A stretch of DNA of 64,000 bases from an uncultured Ignavibacteriota bacterium (GTDB lineage: Bacteria; Bacteroidota; Ignavibacteria; UBA10030; UBA8401). Below the pieces are notes generated by a model that saw nothing but the letters and a program-made list of their open reading frames with translations, ran no database searches and was not told where the DNA came from. The stretch is from assembly GCA_903884005.1 (NCBI GenBank), contig CAISDA010000033.1, positions 124,001-188,000 on the forward strand, given 5' to 3'. Positions 17,370 through 26,833 of the stretch are shown in pieces (within the stretch, counting starts at the first letter, position 1; every line of letters begins with the position of its first letter). The position numbers were made by a program, and so were the translations under genes.

Positions 17370-19841
17370 CTATCGGCCGATGATCAGATATTCCCCCTTG
17401 AAATCCTGATTGCGCGCTTCGATCACTGCGCGGCCGGCGGCTGCAGGTTCAAATTCGATCTGCGCTTTGCCGTTCGCCATTTCAATGATCGAACTGCGCG
17501 TCGGGGTCCCGTAATTTTCAATGAGCCGCCCCGGTCCGTCGTGCGAAAAATAAATGCGCTTGTTATAATCGAGACAGCGCGTTCCATCCTTATCAACCGC
17601 AACAGCCGTCACGAGCACATGTCCCGTCTTCAGTTGTTCGGAGGAAAGGACGATATGGTCCGCGGTGTCGTTCTTTTTGAAGCTATAGTGCACGGCAATT
17701 GAGTCGACTGCTTTTTTCTTTGCCCCTGTTACTTCCACTGCAACGATCGTATTGTCGCCCTCGGTAAATTGCACCTGCCAGCTCAATCCGCACGCCGGAA
17801 AATTCTTTATGTCGCGCGTCTTTTTACCCAGGCTCGTTCCGTTGTGGAACAACTCAACTTTCGCACAGTTGCTGAACACATTCACTTCCCGTTTCACGTT
17901 CGCCGGTCCGCTGCGTTCGGTCCATGTGTGCGATTCGATATAGCAGAATAACGGCGACGTTGTCCAGTAGCTCTTGAACACGTAGTACGCGTCTTTCGGA
18001 TTGCCGGCGCGGTCGACCAATCCTTTTTGATTCATGTACGGTATCGGATTTTCGGGCCGCAGCGGCGTCGGGAAATCTTTGAACGCCCATTGTGCATTTC
18101 CCGTTAAAAAGTCCAATCGCTCCGACACATGGAGGTCCCAATCGAAAAGGTCGACGATGTAATTTTCGCTCCAGTCGCTGTTTTGCGACACATTCTTCAC
18201 TTTTTGAGGTTTGATGTTCTCTTCGAATCCGTCGGACACGGTTGTGGCGTCGCCCGTCACCGGGTTTTCGCTGTGCCGTCCGAAGTGGCTGTCGCCTCCG
18301 TATTCCACATGGACCAGGTGAGCATACTTGTCCTTTGCATCGGTGATCGCCTTTTCAAATCCTTTATAATTGCCAGAGTACCATCCGGGCCAGATCGACG
18401 GCGACACGACATCCACAAGGTCCGCGCCTTCGGTGAATTTCCTGGTCGAAGTGAGGCGGGATGGATCGATCGCATGGGCGATGCCGTTCAGTTCCCCGAT
18501 CATTGCGCGTAATGAATCCATGTTATCGCCGTCCGGAACATCGGGCAGCCAGTAGAGCTCGTTGCCGAGCGAGTGGAATATGATGCTCGCATGATTGAAA
18601 TTCTGTTCGACCTGTTCTTTCAATAAGCGTCTCGTATTCGCCTTCCATGCTTCCCCGCCCATGCCGCCGCGGCACCACGGCAGCTCGTCCCATACGAGGA
18701 TACCGAGTTCGTCGCATGCGCGGTATACTTCCGGCGCCTGCGGATAATGGGCAAGGCGCACGAAGTTGCCGCCCATCTCCTTGATCATTCTCATGTCTTT
18801 TCGCTGGAGACTGTCCGGCATCGCGCTGGCATATCCCGCATAATCCTCATGACGGTGAGTGCCGCGCAAGAGGAGACGTTCGCCGTTGAGGTAGAACGGA
18901 CCATGCTCTTTGATTTCGAACCACCGGCATCCGAAACGATCGGCTGTTTCATCGATCGTTGTTGAGGACTGCCGCAGCTGCACACGCACGGTGTAGAGCG
19001 CAGGATCGTTTGGCGACCACAACAAAGGGTTCTTGATCGCCGATAATGGAAATTTCACGACCGATTCGCCGCTCGATATTTTTTGTTTCACGGATGTCTT
19101 CGCGACCTCTTTGCCTGTCCGGTCGAGCGTGACCGCCGTGAGCTCGTACAAGCCCTCGCTGCCGGTCGTATTCTGCATGACCGCTTCAACGCCAACCGAG
19201 GCGGATGTTTTGGACACCTCTGATGTGCCGATCTTCACTCTGTTCACGAACACCGGCGGCACAACTTTCAGCCAGACGTTCCGTGTGATGCCGCCATAGA
19301 TGCAAAAATCCGATTTCTGTGACGGAATGAGATCCGGATTGTACTCGTTCGTTGCACGCACGAGGATCGTGTTCAGTTCGCCCTTGCGCACAAACGGCGT
19401 GATGTCCACGTCGAAACCGACGTATCCACCCGCATGCCCTCCGGCACGCATCCCGTTCACGAACACTTCGCTCGAAATATTCACTCCCTCGAACGAGAGA
19501 ATGAATCGGAGCTGGTTCGTGCACGCCGGTATCGTGAGTTCTTTTTTATACCAGCTCGCAGAGCGCCGGTACCCCGGTTCGGCATCGACCGCATCCCAGA
19601 GGTTCCACGTATGCGGAAGATCCACCGCTTCCCACACCGCCTTCGTTTCCGACACGTCCTTGACCTGCGCGCAATCATCCTGGAGATACGACCAATGCGC
19701 GTTCAAGGCAAACACCTGCCGCTGCGCCTGGTCTTTGATCGCGGGATCGATCGCACCGGTTCGTCGTTCCTGAGCATTCAGTGCGGTCAGTGCTGCGATC
19801 GCACAGAAAACGATCAGAAATAAATATTTTTTCATCGTCAT
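17370..19841 (-). CDS. GH2 family beta-glycosidase
   Basis: Exported family 2 glycoside hydrolase of 823 residues with signal peptide (MKKYLFLIVFCAIAALTALNA). It shows the sugar-binding domain (VDLPHTWNLWDAVD, ASWYKKELTIP), the central Ig-like domain and a TIM barrel with acid/base Glu428 (SLGNELYW) and nucleophile Glu513 (HVEYGGD). The C-terminal region (650-823) has further Ig-like domains seen in many Bacteroidota GH2 enzymes. It is only distantly like the neighbouring GH2, so the two probably cut different bonds. ATGs at 19841 and 19835 are both possible; an in-frame extension to 20057 would run into the previous gene and is rejected. It starts 26 bases after the GH88 fusion gene, so co-transcription is likely. 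Confidence 0.87.
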   Translation of the reverse strand: MTMKKYLFLIVFCAIAALTALNAQERRTGAIDPAIKDQAQRQVFALNAHWSYLQDDCAQVKDVSETKAVWEAVDLPHTWNLWDAVDAEPGYRRSASWYKKELTIPACTNQLRFILSFEGVNISSEVFVNGMRAGGHAGGYVGFDVDITPFVRKGELNTILVRATNEYNPDLIPSQKSDFCIYGGITRNVWLKVVPPVFVNRVKIGTSEVSKTSASVGVEAVMQNTTGSEGLYELTAVTLDRTGKEVAKTSVKQKISSGESVVKFPLSAIKNPLLWSPNDPALYTVRVQLRQSSTTIDETADRFGCRWFEIKEHGPFYLNGERLLLRGTHRHEDYAGYASAMPDSLQRKDMRMIKEMGGNFVRLAHYPQAPEVYRACDELGILVWDELPWCRGGMGGEAWKANTRRLLKEQVEQNFNHASIIFHSLGNELYWLPDVPDGDNMDSLRAMIGELNGIAHAIDPSRLTSTRKFTEGADLVDVVSPSIWPGWYSGNYKGFEKAITDAKDKYAHLVHVEYGGDSHFGRHSENPVTGDATTVSDGFEENIKPQKVKNVSQNSDWSENYIVDLFDWDLHVSERLDFLTGNAQWAFKDFPTPLRPENPIPYMNQKGLVDRAGNPKDAYYVFKSYWTTSPLFCYIESHTWTERSGPANVKREVNVFSNCAKVELFHNGTSLGKKTRDIKNFPACGLSWQVQFTEGDNTIVAVEVTGAKKKAVDSIAVHYSFKKNDTADHIVLSSEQLKTGHVLVTAVAVDKDGTRCLDYNKRIYFSHDGPGRLIENYGTPTRSSIIEMANGKAQIEFEPAAAGRAVIEARNQDFKGEYLIIGR

Positions 19842-19867
19842 ATGTTTTTCAATGGAAAGAGGATTAT

Positions 19868-22144
19868 TTATTTCACCCACAGCAGCGGCTGCTTGAGCGG
19901 AATATTCCTCTGCACTTCGGCATCTGCCGGATCGGGATCGAGCTGCTTCCAGAGGCCGATGTATTTTTGTTCGTTGAACGCGATGCCTGCAAAGAGCAGC
20001 ATCGGCCGACGGGACGGGAATCCGTCGAAATGCATCACATCTTTCGCGAACGGCCATGTCGTTTTGTCGGCAATGTAGGGATACATGAACGCCATCCCTT
20101 TCCTCATGTTCCGGCCGTCGGGCAGCGTGAAATTCCAGAGATCGTCCCCGGGCGTCGACAGTGTCTGGCAGATGATGGCAAATCCTTCGAGATCAAAAAG
20201 AGAATAATTGTACGGCTTTGTCCGCTTCAGCTCCAACGGGAAACTGCCGTCAGCGGCCATCTGATCCGGCATCAACACGGTCTTGAACCGTTCGCGGCAC
20301 GACGTCTGCAGAAGAGTGTCGCCAACGCAGTGCGCGAACGCTGCGACTTGCGTGACCCACCATGTGCCGTGATTGTTCTTGGCATTGCGCTCATCCATAC
20401 CGTACTGATGCGTCGTCAGCCAGGCAATATATTCCTTAAACCATTTCATAATGGCGGCGCGTGTCGCTTCGTCCATCGACTTTGAATCCCGCAGGATCTC
20501 CAACGCCCGGGCCACATCGATCAAATGGATTGTGTCTATGATCCCCGTGCCGCGGCCGGTGAATCGTCCCTTGATCGCCTGAGCGTACAGCAGATGCGGA
20601 TTCATCTTCGTTGCCGCATCGATATACCACGCTTTCAGATGTTTGATCGCCTGCGCCGCATAGCGCTCGTCACCAGTCAATGTGTAGGCTGCGGTCAGGC
20701 TCGATACGGCTTTCACGAAGTGGAACATCACTTCCCGGTGTTTCACAAAGTTGTCGGGATTCGTCATTCCGTCGCGCTGAATATACGCGCTGTCCGCACT
20801 CTTCGGATTAGGCCACCAATAATCGCCCTCCGAAAAATAATCGTGAATCCCCCCTGCGCTTCGCGGCGAAAGATACGCCGTGATGGTCACCGGTTCTTCC
20901 TTCATCAATTGCGCCGCGACTGCAAGAATGCGGTCCCGCTCGATCGCCGCAACATCAACGGTCACCGCATTCATTCGGTCAAGCCGCGTTAACGCCTCGA
21001 GGAAATAATAATCGCCATAGATCAACGACACATCGATCTCACCTTTCGCCGGTTTGTGCCCCGTGGAATGGTTCAGAATGGCGTGCGACGGCGTTCCTTG
21101 TGCAAGGTACGGCGGACCGCTGAGCGCGCGAAGAATCTTGGTCGCCGCATCGTAATATTTTATTTTCAACTCCGGGCTCGCCACGACTGTGCTAAGCTCG
21201 AGCATGCCCGATGCCGCAATGGCCGCAGCCGATGCATCGCGCGGTTCGTTCGGAATCTTGGGCGCCTGAAAATCCCAATACGGCACAAAGTCCGCCGGCA
21301 AGTGTGCGATAAAATAATCCGCAGTGTGCTGCGCCGTGTTCAGGAAGCGCTGATCCTTCGTGAAACGGTATGCCGCCGTGAATCCATAGAGTGCCCACGC
21401 TTCGCCGCGCGCCCAGCACGACGAATCGGCATACCCCTGATTTGTGCCTCTGGTGAGCACCGTGCCGTTCGTCGTATCATACCCGACGACATGGTACGTG
21501 CTGTAGTCCGGCCTGAAGTGATTCTTCATTGTATGCTCCGCGTGGCTGAACGCAGCATCGTACATAGCCTGCGTTCCGCCGTTCTGCGACGCCCAGAAGA
21601 GCAGTTCCAGATTCATCATGTTATCGATGATCACCGGATACGGCCATCGTCTGTTATCCCACGATTTGATCACACCGGCGACGGGATTATACCGTGTCAT
21701 CAACGTTCGGGCGGTCTGGAGCAGCACCTTTTTGTACTGTTCATTCTTTGTCAACCGGTAACCGTTGCCGTAACTGCAAAAGATCATGAACCCGATATCG
21801 TGGGAACCACCCCACGATTGAATCCTCTCCAGTCCCTGCGTCCATCGCTCGGCAGCATCTTTATAGAACGGGTCGTTCGATGCTTCAAAGCCATACCAGA
21901 GGCACCCCGGAAAAAACCCGCTCGTCCAATCGAATATATTTTCAGAATGCCATCTTCCATCGGGAAACGTGCTCCGCGGATATTGAAGCGTGTCGCCCAA
22001 TTCCGTGACAGTGCGCTTCAGTTGCTGCTGAGCGAACGGCCTCGCGTGTGCGATACCCGGATCCTTTGCCTGTGCACTCACCAGTGAACATCCTACAGCG
22101 CAGCAGACAAGCAAGGCGACCGCGTTCCGTGTCATTCGTCTCAT
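19868..22144 (-). CDS. GH88-type unsaturated glucuronyl hydrolase fused to alginate-lyase-like domain
   Basis: Exported two-domain enzyme of 758 residues. Signal peptide 1-24. Residues 30-395 resemble GH88/GH105 unsaturated uronyl hydrolases: Asp116 in GGSHDIGF and Asp174 in IDNMMNLELL fit the two catalytic aspartates, and CWARGEAWALYGF is typical. Residues 400-758 resemble the alpha-toroid alginate/glucuronan lyases (PF05426, PL38/PL5-like): SPRSAGGIHDYFSEGDYWWP, NNHGTWW (590-596) and RPMLLF. A lyase creates the 4,5-unsaturated end that GH88 enzymes remove, so one polypeptide may do both steps. The reading frame is continuous, so this is a true fusion and not a sequencing join. AGGAA nine bases before the ATG supports the start. 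It sits 16 bases after a sulfatase gene. Confidence 0.83.
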   Translation of the reverse strand: MRRMTRNAVALLVCCAVGCSLVSAQAKDPGIAHARPFAQQQLKRTVTELGDTLQYPRSTFPDGRWHSENIFDWTSGFFPGCLWYGFEASNDPFYKDAAERWTQGLERIQSWGGSHDIGFMIFCSYGNGYRLTKNEQYKKVLLQTARTLMTRYNPVAGVIKSWDNRRWPYPVIIDNMMNLELLFWASQNGGTQAMYDAAFSHAEHTMKNHFRPDYSTYHVVGYDTTNGTVLTRGTNQGYADSSCWARGEAWALYGFTAAYRFTKDQRFLNTAQHTADYFIAHLPADFVPYWDFQAPKIPNEPRDASAAAIAASGMLELSTVVASPELKIKYYDAATKILRALSGPPYLAQGTPSHAILNHSTGHKPAKGEIDVSLIYGDYYFLEALTRLDRMNAVTVDVAAIERDRILAVAAQLMKEEPVTITAYLSPRSAGGIHDYFSEGDYWWPNPKSADSAYIQRDGMTNPDNFVKHREVMFHFVKAVSSLTAAYTLTGDERYAAQAIKHLKAWYIDAATKMNPHLLYAQAIKGRFTGRGTGIIDTIHLIDVARALEILRDSKSMDEATRAAIMKWFKEYIAWLTTHQYGMDERNAKNNHGTWWVTQVAAFAHCVGDTLLQTSCRERFKTVLMPDQMAADGSFPLELKRTKPYNYSLFDLEGFAIICQTLSTPGDDLWNFTLPDGRNMRKGMAFMYPYIADKTTWPFAKDVMHFDGFPSRRPMLLFAGIAFNEQKYIGLWKQLDPDPADAEVQRNIPLKQPLLWVK

Positions 22145-22160
22145 GTTCTATTCCTATTCC

Positions 22161-23576
22161 TCAATTACGTGTGTGGGTTGCGATGAACGGGTCATTGTTT
22201 TTTTTACCCCATTCCGCCAAATAGCTCCGGTGCTGCTCGAGTATTGCTTTGTATTCGGGGTTCCCTGCCAGGTTATGCATTTCACCCGGATCCTGCTCGA
22301 GATCGATCAATATTTCATTGCTATCGCCAAGGTCGAACGTGCAATATTTATAGTTCGCGCTGCGCACCATTCGTCCGCTCGGTTCGGGCTTTACTCCGTC
22401 GATCGGTTCGCCCTGGATCATCTTGTTTTCGACGACAATATATTCCCGTCTTTTTTCTTCCTTCACGACATTGACACCGGGATACGTGCGAGGCAGCGAG
22501 ATCCCGGCAAGGCCGCACAGTGTCGGCAGCATGTCGATTCCGGTGTTGACCAGATTGTTGTTCATCGCGTTGGCGCGTTTCCCCGGTTCGCTGATGATCA
22601 GCGGGACTCTCGTTGATTCTTCAAAGAACACCGTCTTCTGACTCCATCCATGCGCCCCCTGCATATCGCCATGATCGCTCATAAACACGACGATCGTATT
22701 ATCGTACTGTCCGGAGTCGCGAAGCGATTGTATGACCTTCCCGACCAGCGCGTCAACTTTTTCGATCAGTCGGTAATAGACCCACCGGTACTCGCGCCAT
22801 TTCTTTTCGTCGAAATCGCCGACCGGAAACAATTTATTGCTCTGGAAAGATTTTTTCATGAGCCGCAGAAGGTCCGGCTCATGTTCCATCTGCGCGTGAT
22901 TGGCGATCAGCGGCGGACATTCCTCCACCGTGGGCGGCGTTCCCACCTCGCCGTCGGGCAATTCCTGATCCCTGGGCCATTCGCAAATATTATGGGGATT
23001 GACGAACGACGTGACCAGCAAAAAAGGTTTTTCTCTTTTTATTTTTAAAAATTCTTCTGCGCCTGCCGGTATGTCGTTGTCCGCCCCGACATTCTTAATG
23101 TCGCGCATGAACTCGAACCCGTGCGTGGAAGCATCCTTTACGGGAAAGGCGATATGCCACTTGCCGATGTACCCGGTATCGTATCCCCCCTCCTTAAAGA
23201 TCGTTCCCATGTTTTTGATCTTGCCCGCAAGCTGCTCCGTGATATCCGAATTCGTCTGCACCTTGGTCTGATGCGGATATAATCCGGTGAAGATGGACGT
23301 GCGGCATGGAACACATAATGGGTTCGCCGCATAGGCGTGCGTGAAGACGGTCCCTTTCGAGGCGATCTCGTCCATCACGGGCGTGTTAAGATATTTTTTT
23401 CCGATCACCCAGCTCATGGCATCGGCAGACAACTGGTCTGTCATGATGAGCAGAATATTGGGTCGTTTTCCCTCCGATACTGTCCCTAAGGGCAAGGCCT
23501 TCCCAAGCATCTTCGGTCCGATGAGGGATGCCCCCGCAACGGCCCCGGCAGCGAGAATGAATTTTCTTCGATCCAT
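22161..23576 (-). CDS. Tat-exported sulfatase, S1 family (CVPCR variant)
   Basis: Formylglycine-dependent sulfatase of 471 residues. The N-terminus has a twin-arginine signal (MDRRKFILAAGAVAGASLIG). The N-terminal metal site starts at MTDQ (Asp47). The modification site is CVPCR at 88-92: Cys88 would become formylglycine. Most family members have Ser or Ala where Cys91 stands. GKWHIAFP and SDHGDMQGAHGW are further active-site segments. ATGs at 23576 and 23582 and a GTG at 23597 are possible; I chose 23576 because the paralogous sulfatases also begin MDRR. It removes sulfate esters from a polysaccharide in the periplasm; which position is unknown. It is followed closely by the GH88 fusion gene. 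Confidence 0.87.
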   Translation of the reverse strand: MDRRKFILAAGAVAGASLIGPKMLGKALPLGTVSEGKRPNILLIMTDQLSADAMSWVIGKKYLNTPVMDEIASKGTVFTHAYAANPLCVPCRTSIFTGLYPHQTKVQTNSDITEQLAGKIKNMGTIFKEGGYDTGYIGKWHIAFPVKDASTHGFEFMRDIKNVGADNDIPAGAEEFLKIKREKPFLLVTSFVNPHNICEWPRDQELPDGEVGTPPTVEECPPLIANHAQMEHEPDLLRLMKKSFQSNKLFPVGDFDEKKWREYRWVYYRLIEKVDALVGKVIQSLRDSGQYDNTIVVFMSDHGDMQGAHGWSQKTVFFEESTRVPLIISEPGKRANAMNNNLVNTGIDMLPTLCGLAGISLPRTYPGVNVVKEEKRREYIVVENKMIQGEPIDGVKPEPSGRMVRSANYKYCTFDLGDSNEILIDLEQDPGEMHNLAGNPEYKAILEQHRSYLAEWGKKNNDPFIATHTRN

Positions 23577-23735
23577 GATCATTTCATCTTTCTTCACATG
23601 AACGCAGTGATTTCAAGCATCAGCGTTTAATGGATGGCATAGAGTTGTCGGCAGTATGAACGAGAAGCTTCGGCGACCGCGATAGAACGAACATATCGCA
23701 GCATCCCAACTGAATCATCGGTGGCGAACAACGTA

Positions 23736-25097
23736 TTATTTATCGTCGTCTTCCGACTTTTTTTTCTTTTTCTTGTTCGCGTGACGGCCCGTGCCGTCTC
23801 CCTCGTCCAGAATGCCGCCCGCTGGATTCAATTGGTCCAACGCCGCCTGCAGGCGCGTTCGCACGGCAGCGATGGCCGGATCCTTCGATTCTGCAGGGAC
23901 AAGCTTTTCCTCAAAGGGTGCACCGGTCATATCAAACAAGTCGCCCGTACGGGTGAGTTTCCATTGTTCATCGCGCACGTACCACTGAGCGGCGAGCTGA
24001 ACGTAGGCCCAGTCGCGGGGCTTGCTTCTTTCGCCGCGGATCCTCGGTGCGAAGCTGTGTCCGTCGATCTTGACATTCTGCGGAAGCGTCGCTCCCGCCA
24101 CTTCGGCGAACGTCGGAAGGAAGTCCGTCGAATCGATCAAATCGTCACAGACCTTACCGGCGGGAGTGACGCCCGGCCAGTTGACGATCAACGGTTCGAG
24201 GCTGCCGCCTTCGAGCATGCTGCCTTTTGCACCGGATAGACGCCGGCCGCCGATCTGTGCCCGGTCGGCACGGCCATTGGCCGTACCGTTGTCGCCGAAG
24301 AACACGAGCAGCGTGTTTTCGCGCAGCTTCAAGCGCTCGAGTTCCGCGACAAGCTTTCCGACGAGTTTGTCCATATACGCGATATTGTCGGCGTACAGAT
24401 CCTTGCTGTCCGGCGCGCTGTCCGGCGTGGGCAAAATTTCCGTATGCACTTCCGACAAGGCGTAATAGACGTAAAACGGATCGTCGCGGTGCTTCGCAAG
24501 AAATTCCATGAGATGCGCATGCATCACATCGGGCATGTATTCTTTGTCGTGGAGGATTTTTTCTTCGCCGTTCTGAATATACGTTTTGCCCTTGAGCTGC
24601 GTGTTCCAGTAGATGCCGCTGCCTTTAAATTGAAGATAGTCGTCGAAGCCAAAATCCCCCGCCTCCTGCGGAAGCTGCCCCCACTTGCCGATCATTGCAG
24701 TGACGTAGCCGGCAGGCTTCAGAATTTCCGGCATCATCGTTTCTGCGGCAGGTGTGAATTGCCCTGTGGCATCCTGGTTCGTGGCACCCGTGCGGAACGC
24801 GTAGCGGCCCGTCAGAATGCACGCGCGGGAAGGACCGCACAGGGACGGCGTATACGCATGGGTGAAGCGTGTGCCCTCGCGGGCCAATTTGTCGATATGA
24901 GGCGTCTTGTAATTGTCCGCCCCATAACAACTCACTTCGCCGATACCCAGATCGTCTGCAAGAATGTAAATGATGTTGGGCTTCTTGCCGTTCAACAGCT
25001 GACCCGGGAAAAACCCCTTGCCCATGACAAGATTGCCCGCAATAAGTGTCCCTGCAGCCGCTGCTCCCGCCGCTATGATGAAATTCCTTCTATCCAT
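23736..25097 (-). CDS. Tat-exported sulfatase, S1 family
   Basis: Sulfatase of 453 residues with a twin-arginine signal (MDRRNFIIAAGAAAAGTLIAG). It has the metal pair ADDLG (Asp48-49), formylglycine motif CGPSR with Cys87, GKWG and FFGDNG. The last residues are an odd charged tail with six lysines in a row followed by SEDDDK. AAAGGGA six bases ahead of the ATG at 25097 decides the start; an ATG nine codons upstream at 25124 lacks such a site. It is one of five sulfatases in this cluster and not a close copy of its neighbours, so each probably removes a different sulfate. Substrate unknown. Confidence 0.88.
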   Translation of the reverse strand: MDRRNFIIAAGAAAAGTLIAGNLVMGKGFFPGQLLNGKKPNIIYILADDLGIGEVSCYGADNYKTPHIDKLAREGTRFTHAYTPSLCGPSRACILTGRYAFRTGATNQDATGQFTPAAETMMPEILKPAGYVTAMIGKWGQLPQEAGDFGFDDYLQFKGSGIYWNTQLKGKTYIQNGEEKILHDKEYMPDVMHAHLMEFLAKHRDDPFYVYYALSEVHTEILPTPDSAPDSKDLYADNIAYMDKLVGKLVAELERLKLRENTLLVFFGDNGTANGRADRAQIGGRRLSGAKGSMLEGGSLEPLIVNWPGVTPAGKVCDDLIDSTDFLPTFAEVAGATLPQNVKIDGHSFAPRIRGERSKPRDWAYVQLAAQWYVRDEQWKLTRTGDLFDMTGAPFEEKLVPAESKDPAIAAVRTRLQAALDQLNPAGGILDEGDGTGRHANKKKKKKSEDDDK

Positions 25098-25243
25098 GAC
25101 TATCCCTTTGTCTTTGAACTCCATGAACGATAACGATCATTGTGCCGGCACCGTTTCACATTCTAATGTAATTCTTTTCCCGGCACCAGAGAAGCAGTCA
25201 TCGGTGTACTTTGCGCAATCTACCGTTGACTGCGTTGAATTGA

Positions 25244-26779
25244 TCAGGGTTTCGCTTTCTGCCATCCCGCAGTCAATTGCACGTGCAACAGGGCAACCAG
25301 CTCTTTGTTCTCCGGATTGTCAACGATGCATTCTTTGCAGATCGGATCATTCTTCAGATCGTACAGTTCACGGGCAAGGATATCCTTTGTATTCAGATCG
25401 ATCCATTCATTGTAGCGATATTGATCGGTCCTCATGGAATATCCCATGATCTTGTTCTTGCCGCGCGGATACTGGCTGAATGCCGCCGCTTTCCACTTCT
25501 TCTTCGGCTCGCTCATGAGCGGAACGAAGCTCGTCCCTTCCAGATCGTTGGCCACGGGCAGGCCGCAGAGTTCGGCAAGCGACGGATAGATGTCGACAAA
25601 TTCCGTCAGCGCCGGCACGCGTTCGCCTTTCGGATAATCCGGATCGGAAATGATCATGGGGACGTGCGTGTCAAATTCGAAATTCGTATGCTTGCTCCAT
25701 TCCGAGTATTCGCCGAGCTTCCAGCCATGATCGCCCCAGACGATCACGATCGTGTCTTTGCGAAGATCCAATCGATCGAGTTCAGCCATGAGCTTGCCGA
25801 CCTGCGCGTCCATATAGCTCACGCACGCATAGTATCCGTGTATCAGCTCGCGTGTTTTCGCCTCATCGCACACTCCCACATCCGGTATATCCGAATACGA
25901 CCGAAGTTCGCCCCAGCCGGCGAAGGCAAGGTCCGGAGCGTGGTGCGGATGCTCGGGATACGGCATGACGATCTTCGAACGATCGTAGAGGTCCCAATAT
26001 TTTTTCGGCGCGACGAAGGGGAGGTGAGGCTTCCTGAAACCGACCCCGAGAAAAAACGGCTGATGCTCCGCCTTATTGTTCGATTTCGCTTTCGGCGCGA
26101 GACGGCGAAGCGACTCGATCGCCATTTCGGAATACATGCCATCCTCGTAGACATTGTCCGCAACATCGGCGCATTCGGTGGCCGGACCGCGCATGCGCCC
26201 GCCTTCTTCCTGCTCGTCTTTGTTCGTCTTCGTTACTTTACCGCCCTCTTTCTTCAGGTTGTTGTTCGCATCAAGCGCGTACTGCTCGGCTTTCGCGTAC
26301 CGGTGGGGGGTGCTGTACGACGGTTCGTCTTCATAGCCCGCATGGAACAGCTTGCCCATGGCTTCCGAGAAATATCCGTTGTTCTTGAAATGCTGCTGCA
26401 GCGTCACCACCGAGGGCATCGTCGTCCTGATGTGTGTCTTGAGATCGTAGATGTGCGTCGTGTCCGGCCGCTTCCCCGTCAGGAGGCTTGCGCGTGTCGG
26501 CGCGCAGACAGCCTGCTGGCAATACGTGCGTTCGAAGAGGATGCCGTTCTTTGCCAGCGCATCGATGTTCGGAGACTTGACCATCGGGTGGCCATAGCAT
26601 CCCAATTCCGGCCGAAGATCATCGACGGCGATAAAGAGAACATTTTTTCTTCTGGCTGCGATCGAATTCAGTGCTGCTGCATTCTTGCCGAATAATTTAG
26701 TAAGCGGTGAAAGGCCCACTATTCCCGCGACACCGAGAGCAGCGGAGTGCGTTAAAAATTCCCTGCGTGTTTGGCTCAT
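25244..26779 (-). CDS. Iduronate-2-sulfatase-like sulfatase
   Basis: Sulfatase of 511 residues from the iduronate-2-sulfatase-like branch of family S1. Signal TRREFLTHSAALGVAGIVG is of Tat type. Metal pair VDDLRPELGCYG (Asp53-54), formylglycine motif CAPTRASLLTG with Cys92, then KLFHAG, GFRKPHLPF, WGDHGWKLGE and KHTNFE segments typical of iduronate-2-sulfatases. Such enzymes remove 2-O-sulfate from uronic acids in glycosaminoglycans or in ulvan. AGGAGTG stands right before the ATG at 26779. The presence of this branch among uronic-acid lyases supports a sulfated uronate-containing substrate. The precise sugar is inference. Confidence 0.88.
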   Translation of the reverse strand: MSQTRREFLTHSAALGVAGIVGLSPLTKLFGKNAAALNSIAARRKNVLFIAVDDLRPELGCYGHPMVKSPNIDALAKNGILFERTYCQQAVCAPTRASLLTGKRPDTTHIYDLKTHIRTTMPSVVTLQQHFKNNGYFSEAMGKLFHAGYEDEPSYSTPHRYAKAEQYALDANNNLKKEGGKVTKTNKDEQEEGGRMRGPATECADVADNVYEDGMYSEMAIESLRRLAPKAKSNNKAEHQPFFLGVGFRKPHLPFVAPKKYWDLYDRSKIVMPYPEHPHHAPDLAFAGWGELRSYSDIPDVGVCDEAKTRELIHGYYACVSYMDAQVGKLMAELDRLDLRKDTIVIVWGDHGWKLGEYSEWSKHTNFEFDTHVPMIISDPDYPKGERVPALTEFVDIYPSLAELCGLPVANDLEGTSFVPLMSEPKKKWKAAAFSQYPRGKNKIMGYSMRTDQYRYNEWIDLNTKDILARELYDLKNDPICKECIVDNPENKELVALLHVQLTAGWQKAKP

Positions 26780-26833
26780 TGTACACTCCTGTCAATTGTT
26801 ATGATGAAGTACCTTCGATGATTAATTTTCCAT

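Noticed and set aside
19842-20057. Longer start for the second GH2 gene
   Set aside because: The added 72 residues are Arg-rich and antisense-like, overlap the previous gene, and precede a normal signal peptide.
25277-26695. Open frame of 472 codons on the plus strand
   Set aside because: Mirror of the iduronate-2-sulfatase-like gene; no signal, motif or ribosome site.
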